Positions 56,358 to 64,000 of a DNA stretch of 64,000 nucleotides are shown here, piece by piece. Under the pieces are notes generated by a model. It was not told the DNA's origin. It saw only the letters and a program-made list of their open reading frames with translations, and did not search any database. The position numbers and the translations under genes are program-made. Origin of the DNA: Uloborus plumipes (Eukaryota > Arthropoda > Arachnida > Araneae > Uloboridae); NCBI GenBank assembly GCA_038373865.1, contig JAXGGA010001037.1, forward strand, positions 62,001-126,000, written 5' to 3'. How positions within the stretch are numbered: the first letter of the stretch is position 1; every line of letters begins with the position of its first letter.

Positions 56358-57777
56358 CAGTAGGACCTCTCAATAAGGGACACTAAGGGGACCAAAAATT
56401 TTGTCCCTCAAATGAAGGTGTAACTTCTTTGGAGGTATTTGTGTTATTAATGTAGTGTGTGAACTCAGTACAATTTTATAATACAAATACAGAAACTGTT
56501 ATCATTTTAGAAGAAACCTTGAAACTATTACATATAGTATACTACATAAAATTCAGAATTATTCACATTATTAAAATAATAATCTATATCAATAAAAATG
56601 AGTGAATGCTTGTATGTTTGTTTGTATACTTGTTCTCTATACAAATCCACAGTTTGCGTCAGATTTTCATCAAACTTGACACAGAGGTTCCTTGATGCCC
56701 TAGAATTCTCATAGGCGGGGTCTTGAAATTTTAAAAAATCTAAAAAGCTCATATTCAAGTTTTCTTGTCAAAAAATGACCCTTTTATAGGAATCTAGCCT
56801 ATTATTAGGCCTATTTTTTTAATATTCATAAGCCTTTAGGCTACAAATTGATAAAATTTATGGTATTTAAATATTAGCATTTTCCAACAAAGATTAAAAT
56901 TTAAACAATGAATTTTCATTTCAAGGCTCACCTATTTCATTTTAGCATGAAATAAGTCAAAAACAATTATAATTCATGTTCTCATTTGGCACAAAATATG
57001 TATGATACAGAATTTTTTTTTCTTATCCTCCTATCAGAGGAATTATGCAAAAACATGGATTAAAAGCCTTATACATGTTTCTCTTTTAGCTGGTGCTATT
57101 TTTCTGTGAACTTTCCGTGATAATTAAGTTCTTTTGGGAGTTGGTACCTAGAACTTTTTGTACAACCATGTGGACTGAATTCAACCAAATAAGAGGTATG
57201 TTGCAATAATAAAATCTGTATCAATAAAAAATAAACCCAAATAAGAATAGAATTCTTCCAAAATTTTTTTTCTTTTTTGAATGCTATGTTGTATTAATAC
57301 GCACAAGGGCAAAGCCGGGTATAAAGCTAGTATTAATAATAATAAAAATATATTCAAAGATTTGGTAATGGAAAAGTTTTGAAACTTGATATAGAAATTG
57401 TTTAGAAATAATTCGTTACATGAATTTGTTGGATGTCAGGTAATTGACAAAGTATTACAATCTAAATTACATGCTTACACTTCACGTTTTATATATAAAA
57501 TTTGTCATGCGCTGCGCACTAACTCTCCGACATGAATTAATGGATCAGAGGCATGAGTATAAATTGCAGCAAGAATTTTAAAATGCATACTTTCTTTATG
57601 TTTATGTCAAATTTTTATGTCAAACTTTCGCTAGTCAGTTTCGAGACAAAAAAATATCTTGAATTCCATTAAATTCATTATTTCGTTAATAGTTGTACAT
57701 TATGTTTTTCATTTTTACTGTAAGAGTGTCCCTTATACAGAGTGTCCCTTATTTAGAGGCAAATATATGGAGGTCCA
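56358..57777. mobile_element. pogo/mariner-like element split by a Helitron
   Basis: After TA it starts CAGTAGGACCTCTCAATAAG plus GGACACT. The right end has GAGTGTCCCTTATACAG and AGTGTCCCTTATTTAGAGGC, then a decayed GGAGGTCC at about 57770-57776. Repeated GGGAC/GTCCC words near both ends suit a pogo-like non-autonomous element. A complete Helitron (56583-57330) lies inside. The outermost right bases are decayed, so the end is approximate. Confidence 0.75.
56583..57330 (+). mobile_element. Non-autonomous Helitron, copy 3
   Basis: It starts TCTATATCAATAAAAATGAG after an A. It ends GGGCAAAGCCGGGTATAAAG followed by CTAG, before a T: the canonical TC start, CTRR end and A-T target. The interior CAGATTTTCATCAAACTTGA, AGAATTCTCATAGGCGGGGT and CTCACCTATTTCATTTTAGC match the other two copies. 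It provides the empty site for the MITE at 4910-5137. It carries no Rep or helicase sequence. Confidence 0.92.
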
Positions 57778-58354
57778 TATTCAAAGAGACTGGGACCTAT
57801 AAAACTGCACCTTAAGAGAGGTACGGCTGAATAGCCAAAAACTGCATTTTCGGACTTCTATTTCGGAAAAATTGCCCCAGACCACTTCTTTGCTCCCAGA
57901 TATTGCGCTAAATCCCCTTTTTCGCCTTTTCCAAACATAATCCCTTCCAAAACCAGAAGCTGGATCCCCCTTGGACAATCGGGCATTGAAAATGAAAAAA
58001 TTTGTAACTATGTTGCCAAACCTTCAGACGAAATTTGATGAATAAGGAAACTATTGGGAAGTCACATTAACCTCCCCTTGAATTTCAAAGATTTTTCTTT
58101 AATTTAGAAAAATGAAGTGATTCCTTCATCACCTGTGGCCAAGATTTTCTCTACATTTTCATATGTATGCAAAATAATAAGGCCGAAGGTTCAAATTTGT
58201 TGATCTGGTGAAAGTTTCACTTGCATGATTTTTTAAGCAATACATTTTTTTCTATCATCCTTTTCAATTGTTATATTTTAAAATAAAGTTTTCCTATTGT
58301 GTGCAAGACATTCTTTGTACATCAGCTTTAAAGTTCTAAATTATAACAATGTAC
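57778..58354. other. Unannotated gap
   Basis: Mostly unassigned sequence. A short piece near 58020-58075 (CTTCAGACGAAATTTGATGA, CTATTGGGAAGTCACATTAA) is a possible faint relic of the CAGGGGCGCC family. The 65-codon minus-strand frame at 57781-57978 is not recognised. Confidence 0.4.
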
Positions 58355-58362
58355 CCTCCGAA

Positions 58363-58950
58363 CAGTGGTTGGAAAAACTACATATTTTTTGTAGCGAACT
58401 ACAACTACAACTACTTTCTTATAAATGTAGTTAACTACAGTTACAACTACTTTGTTTTTTTAAATGTAGCCAGCTACACTACTTTTGAAATGTAGTTGCT
58501 ACTTCGCTACTTTTTAAAAATAAAAAAATAAAAGAATACACCGTTTGAGGATCGACCGAAAAAATTCGAAAAGTGGTTCAGATTGAAAAATTACCTCATT
58601 CGAATAGGGAATAGAAAGAGGAATTGTCTTTGAATTTATTTGTTACTTTTCCTTTTTGTTCCTTTTTTTTTTGCTAAAATTTGTCCTTTTTAGATTTTTT
58701 TAACAATTTTTACGAATGTTCGCCACAAGAACCACCTTGTTTTCTTTCTTCGTTCTCTCTTTTTTTCATTGATTTTTTTAAATTTAATTTAAAGTAGTTT
58801 CTAGAAATCGCTACAAACTACTACTTTTTTGCATCGCACTACTCGCTACTCTACTTTTTTTTAAAAAGTAGTGCGCTACACTACAAACTACTAAAAAATG
58901 TAGCTACTACAGTAGTTTCGCTATTTGTAGCGCGCTACTTCCGACCACTG
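58363..58950. mobile_element. 588-bp hAT MITE, CAGTGGTCGG family, copy 2 (inverted)
   Basis: It starts CAGTGGTTGGAAAAACTACA, ends GTAGCGCGCTACTTCCGACC plus ACTG, and has a perfect 8-bp duplication CCTCCGAA (58355-58362, 58951-58958). It is the reverse complement of 50580-51166 over its full length, with small differences, so the two are independent recent insertions. There is no transposase. Confidence 0.96.
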
Positions 58951-58958
58951 CCTCCGAA

Positions 58959-59456
58959 TCAACAAATGTGATTTTTTTCTCAATATATACTGTGCTTTCC
59001 TTCAAATTATTCTACTGAGCTCAAACTGAGATATTACTCTTAAGAGTTTTACTCCACCATGTATTTGATCCATACGATGCTTTTTCAGAGTTTTTTAAAA
59101 AAATATTTCCCGTTTTCAAATGACCATAAAACTTTGTATTTAGGTAAAATACGTCACAAAGGGCTACCTGGTAGCGATATCTCAATTTTCTTAAAAAGCG
59201 CAGATACCACTTTTGTGCTTAGCACGGCAGTATAGGCCCCTTTCAGTTCTTTTGCCAGAATATAAGCCCTGTTCAAAAGTAGTTTAAATTTTGTAAGTAC
59301 CCAAATTTTTTTTGCCAAAAAAATCATACATTTTCTGTGTGATTTCTTCGGTAAAACGAGAAAGAAAAAAAAAGTTTGTTATATACGTTCTGGAGTGAAA
59401 TACAGAGCTGTTGCGTAAGCGGGCAAAATGTCTGCTTTTGCCATGAAGTATGGCCC
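58959..59456. other. Unannotated gap
   Basis: AT-rich sequence with no gene or element ends. Confidence 0.4.
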
Positions 59457-59460
59457 AATT

Positions 59461-59708
59461 CTGTACCTCAGAACCAGACTAACGTAAGTCCATTTTTGTA
59501 ACTTTTCAGGAGAAGGGAAAAACAATTGTCATATGCATGCAAAGGATGGGATTCGCGCTCTTTTAATGCTGCTAAATAAATGTGAAAGAGTTTGTTTTAT
59601 AGAATAACTTTCTCATGAGTCGATGCAGAATAAGATTCTACATATGATTTACTAATAAAGTGAAAATCGCCATTTTTGGACTTACGTCGTTCTGGTTCTG
59701 AGGTACAG
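59461..59708. mobile_element. 248-bp MITE, CTGTACCTCAG family, copy 2
   Basis: It starts CTGTACCTCAGAACCAGACT, ends GTTCTGGTTCTGAGGTACAG, and has a 4-bp duplication AATT (59457-59460, 59709-59712). Copy 1 at 26346-26487 shares these terminal repeats but has a much shorter interior, so the family varies internally and keeps its ends. There is no coding sequence. Confidence 0.93.
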
Positions 59709-59712
59709 AATT

Positions 59713-62074
59713 ATGCAAGATTCAAACAAACCTAAGCATTTTAAATGTTTTTCTTGACACTAAACCCAGATAAAGTCGAAATGACAGCTCGATTGTGCGC
59801 GTAAGATGCGTAATTCCTTTTCCCAATTTCAAAAAAAAAAAAAAAAAACGCTAGCACGACGCATTCCCTATCATGCCAAATGCTGATTGAGAGACAAGAC
59901 TTTAACTTGATATTAGCGGTCTTCCGCCACAGATCTCAACTGTCAAGTTACACCAAGTGGCGCCGTTGAGCAAACAAATCCCCCCAACCCCCCCATCTAT
60001 ATCTCACGACACTTTCGTGTACAAATTGGACTATCATGTTGAGTAAATTTCGAAAACGACGGACGGGAGCGATAAAAATGTATAATCGGTACGGCAGTCC
60101 CTAGGGTGACGACTGATACCTTTATCAGTTAGAGAGGAAATAAATAATAACGTCGATAAAGAAAATAATAATAAAAATTTATAATGTTTATTTGCCACTG
60201 AGTGATTAGCACGAGTGAAGTTCGATTTAATGGGCTCCACTGAGGCAAGGTTCTATGGCTGTTCGTCTAGTCAACACTTCTGGAGCAGGCATAGAACAAA
60301 CTGTTCTTTTGTGGCAGGACGTTATTTATCGTCCTGCCGATAAGTGATGGAGGGATTCCTGGAAATTTGCTTGAATTTCATCCGTGTTTACGTCCGTATT
60401 ATGCTTTTGTGCATTTTGTAGGGGCAGGCATCAAAGAGTGCAGTGTGCTGTTGGCGTCAAGGACTGTCGTCGTTAGCTCCAAAAAATTTGCCAACTGAAT
60501 GGCATGGGCTATTGATGGATGAGATTTTCATCGTCTGTTAAAGTGGTCTAGAAGTATGGTGTGATGGTTAGTTTGATTGGAATTAAGGTCGGGCTCGTTT
60601 TTTTTTTTTTTTTTCTTTTTATTTCTTTCTGTTTTTTGAATACTTAGTCGGACGTCGTGATTATAATACGTGTGAAAATGAAGATAGGGAAACATTTTAT
60701 ATTTTTTGTCTTTATTGGATATTAAAGCAAAAAAGCTAAAAGTCTACAAATGTATGAAAACTAGCTACGTTTCCCACCTTGCACGGTCCACCTTGAAAAT
60801 AGAAGTTTTTTTTTTCAAGAGACGCATGATAACAATTAGACTTAAATAAAAAGAAAAACATGTAAAATTTCCAGCCCATGGAGTAGAAAAGAACAATTTT
60901 ATGTCTCAAAATTTATAATTAAACCTCCTTTTTTATTTAAAAAAAAAAAAAAAAAAAAAAGAAAGAAAAAGAAAAAAAAAGTAAAAATTATTAACTCGAT
61001 ACATATAAACATTCTGTTTCACGGATTTTTTGGCATTGAAAGACCTCTATGGCAAATCTGGCAAAGATACGATTCAAACTGTGGTTATGAATGAATAAGG
61101 ACATCCTCCCCACTCCCATGTGAATTCATAATCATCAAAGGACCTCTATGCCAAATTTGGCAAAAGACTCCCCGTAAACTGGATTTGTAAAAAAGCACAC
61201 ACACACATACAGCTATTTTTAGGCATATAGATTAAGCTAGCACTTATAAATTTTATTCAGTTGGAAGTGTTTGCTGTCTTGCGAAAAAATATTTTCACCA
61301 AGAATTACACATTCTTTTTTTTTTAAATCATAATTACCTACTTGTAGTAAGTACCCAGTCCACGATAGTTAAATGGTGTAGTCGTACATCTCAGCAGAAT
61401 ATATTATATTTGAAAATACAACAAAAATTGTGCTAATAAAATCACCCTATGTTCAAGTTAAGTCTCGTTTTCTCGCAGCCTAAAGGGAATATAATTTAGA
61501 ACAACGGTGCAAAGAAAATTGAATAAAAGAGCCCTTAAAGAATCTCGTTAAAGTTAGTTTTCATCAGGTTACAGCAACGAGCAGAAAATAGGCCAAGTGA
61601 TTAGTTCTCGGAAAGTCGTCCCCAAGTGTGAATCCAAGGCCAACTAGGAGCGCATGGCCAGCTGAATAATTATCGCAATTAACAGATTGTAGCCTTTTCT
61701 CTGGCGGATTTTTTCTTGTCCTGAGTGGAAGACACGCCTTGCGCATAAATATAGAGATCCCAGCCAAGGCCCAGAGGGGTGTTTTGCAAATTAAGAGAAT
61801 TTCAGCGGTGATGCGGCGCTTGGTAGTTAAGAAGCAGGTTCGTAGTGATCCGGTGCATGATTGCCGTTTGGCATGCAGGGCACGTGCCCTGGGCCTCCAC
61901 TTGAAAGGGCGCTCAAAATTTGAACCGTTGATTTTATAAGTAAGATAATATTTTTACGTCAACACTAGTGGAAAATAGTTGAATGTAAAATTAGAGAAAA
62001 AAAAGATAACTTAATGTTATTATGCTGTTTTCATTTGCTTTTCTGATGGCCAAAACGATATGTGTGAGGGTCCT
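59713..62074. other. Long stretch without recognisable genes
   Basis: A runs lie at 59830-59848 and 60940-60960 and a T run at 60600-60614. The 59930-60110 and 61560-61930 parts are less AT-rich. The latter contains GGGCACGTGCCCTGGGCC, a palindromic CACGTG-centred word that resembles a hAT-type terminal repeat without a partner. The 67-68-codon frames have no family resemblance. Confidence 0.35.
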
Positions 62075-62290
62075 GCTTTAGCGTCGGGGGAAAATGACCG
62101 ACTCCAGCCTTGACTCCGATGCCAACTCTTTTACCCCAAAATCAGTTCGACTCCTACTTTAACTCAGCAGTCCTGTCAGAGTTGCGGACTCGGAGGGAGA
62201 ATGTCCGACTCCGACTTTTGAAATTTTAAGGACTTTGACTCCTTCCCCTTAAAAGCAGTTCGACTCCAACTCTAACTCTAGTTCCGGAGC
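62075..62290. repeat. GACTCCGACTC-type repeat, copy 2
   Basis: GGGGGAAAATGACCGACTCC, CAACTCTTTTACCCCAAAAT, GCGGACTCGGAGGGAGAATG and GTCCGACTCCGACTTTTG follow the same two-unit order as 7028-7255. It is a dispersed family without clear ends here. Confidence 0.75.
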
Positions 62291-64000
62291 CATTTCGAAG
62301 GAATCCCTGAATGTCTGCCTTGGGACCCAGGCTGTCTTAATCGGGACTTGTAATTGTATCTACCTCAAGACAGTTTTCGTTGTAAGTAATCTCAATGAGT
62401 AATTAACTTCCCATTAGGTCGAAAAGACTCACGTTACTTCTTTGCATTTTCCTACCAATGGTGGAGTAGTGGTACGATGACGTCTCGTTTTGGATAAGAC
62501 ACTCCCTTTTTAGGTAACCTATCCCGTTATCCCTGCACATGCTGAAGTGTCAAGTTTTTTGAAATCACAGGATGATATTTCAACTGAAAGTTGTTGAACG
62601 TAATTACTTAAGCATTTTCAAACCAAGAAATTGAATCATGTCAGTTTTTGCATAGTTACAAAAAATATTTTGTTTTCTTCCCCTTAATTCAGTGGTTGAT
62701 AAGGTATTTTTGCTTATAAATAGGTTGTAAATTAATGAAACACACACATATACACAAACCCAGTGGAAAATCACAATTCTAAAGCATTGTTGATGGTAAA
62801 AAAATATATATTGTGTAAAATCTTGCCAAGAATTTTATTTATTTTGAAAATCAGCACCAAGTGAGCTCAAGCAAGTTCATGCGTTAAAAATATAATGCTA
62901 AAGCAGTTCTTTTTCAAGTGTTTATTTCTGTAATTTTTATAAATAATGACCACGTTGTAATTATGTACAAAGTCTTTTGCAATGCATGAAAAAGGAACAG
63001 AAAAGGAAACATTTTTATGCGGTTAATCATATAACTTGATCAGGGCTCGCCCCTAAGAGAAGGGGAACATGGCGCAGATTGAGTCACTGAAACTTTTAGA
63101 GGGAGAGGGTAATTTTAGAGGGTTTTAGCTACTCGTTCTTCAGGGAGGGGGAGGGCACCGCTGTTGAAAGGTATTTTCTGTTGAAAGGTAGCAAATCGTT
63201 TAATTATAGATTGTTCTAAATGTTTTTTTCCCTCGTACTATGCCACATTTGCTCAAGATCACGTTATGTAATACTTCATTAATGAGAGGGCAGCTGTTTA
63301 TGGTATCGTATTGAAGTCTTTGATTATAGTACAAGGGGCTCGAGTATGAAATAACAGTTCGCCCCAGTATACCCTTAAAAAGGGAAAAAGATCCCTTTAA
63401 CGATCCAAGTAAGAGCTTCTGAGGTTAACACGAACGCTCGAAGACGCAACATTAACTGTCCTCGGTAGCTTTTTCATGGCCGAAGTGGAGTGAAAAGAGC
63501 AGGGGCGAAGGCACAGCATTAAAAGGCCCGTAATTACCTGAGCCCGATCATGAATGCATTTAATGGCGTGTTATACACGTGTAGAACGCTCGGTTTTGTC
63601 AGCTGGCGCCGAGACTTTATTCCGTATTAGTGGACTTTTACGAGGACGGTCTTTTGTCCACACAGCTGGGTGTTAGGAGTCACTTCCAGGATCTAGGTTC
63701 TTTTTTTTTAGGTAGTACAATAGCAGTTGTTAAAAGATGGACCGTTTAAGGATGTTAATTATTGGGTGAAGGTTTTTGTCCTCGGTGTTTCGGTTTTAAA
63801 ACATGGAGTTTTTTCCTCCAACCAGACATGAAAATCGGCTGAATAATAACAGGTTCAAGGAATGCCCTTTGATCTTGGATTTTCAAAGTTTTGGTCGTGA
63901 TATTCTTCTTTGCTTTGCTGTTTCAAATTTTATGATCAAGAAGTCTTAAAAACAATCAGAAACACGTTTAGTTTTTTCTGCCTACTGTTCACCGAAAGCC
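62291..64000. other. Terminal stretch without recognisable genes
   Basis: I see no gene, tandem array or element ends. The part from about 63390 to 63690 is less AT-rich and non-repetitive (GAACGCTCGAAGACGCAAC, TGGCGCCGAGACTTTATTCC), which again could be non-coding intron or intergenic DNA. The window ends inside this sequence. Confidence 0.4.

Noticed and set aside
61870..61925. CACGTG palindrome (GGGCACGTGCCC) as an E-box promoter element
   Set aside because: The context (CAGGGCACGTGCCCTGGGCC) looks more like a fragment of a hAT terminal repeat, and no transcription start or gene is nearby.

Overview
The window is eukaryotic, AT-rich, intron-like DNA from an arthropod-type genome, with a single recognisable protein-coding exon. 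That exon (12002-12275, minus strand) encodes 91 residues from the middle of a T-box DNA-binding domain. It matches the Tbx20 class, known in arthropods as midline/H15. It has an intact frame, a pyrimidine-rich acceptor ending CACAG and a GTAAGA donor. I found no other exon of the gene. If none was missed, the window consists mainly of two Tbx20 introns: at least 12.0 kb downstream of the exon and at least 51.7 kb upstream. The H15-like residues and the many DNA transposons suggest a large-genome arthropod, perhaps a spider or other chelicerate. The species cannot be fixed from this sequence.

Almost everything else that can be identified is a DNA-transposon derivative. I resolved many copies to exact ends with target-site duplications (TSDs). 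(1) hAT-type elements with 8-bp TSDs lie at 3317-4064, 15141-16243, 24338-24808, 26167-26608, 35045-35246, 45610-46322, 46876-47139, 50580-51166, 54875-55172, 55348-55585 and 58363-58950. The 15141-16243 copy still carries the start of a ZMYM1/TTF-type hAT transposase on the minus strand, with an in-frame stop. (2) piggyBac-type TTAA elements lie at 11132-11247, 27419-27928 and 49426-49804. (3) TA-inserting mariner/pogo-like elements lie at 4910-5137, 10663-10870, 21938-22112, 23417-24163, 32706-33111, 33578-34135, 34415-34691, 38697-40003, 40115-40693 and 56358-57777. (4) Non-autonomous Helitrons lie at 4576-5250, 52349-52841 and 56583-57330. (5) A frameshifted Tc1-like transposase fragment lies at 51963-52348.

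The most striking structures are giant palindromic elements. Two near-identical copies of about 2.78 kb (16268-19047 and 28956-31734) sit in opposite orientation. Each is a hairpin of two arms of about 1.36 kb around a 49-nt loop, each with its own 4-bp TSD (CTAT and GTGC). A third, unrelated 1367-bp palindrome (1547-2913) is flanked by TTAA. Nesting is common, and in several places a paralogous empty site confirms the insertion point.

Tandem repeats include a seven-unit 67-bp TACAGT-rich minisatellite (45103-45570), a ~365-bp trimer (37462-38412), a decayed ~190-bp array (43900-44800), a 38-40-bp array (25219-25356) and several two-copy duplications. The remaining stretches hold no gene that I can support. 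A few less AT-rich, non-repetitive islands inside the presumed Tbx20 introns are candidate regulatory DNA only. No rRNA, CRISPR, operon or bacterial feature is present. The only tRNA-like sequence is a decayed SINE head near 36.6 kb.
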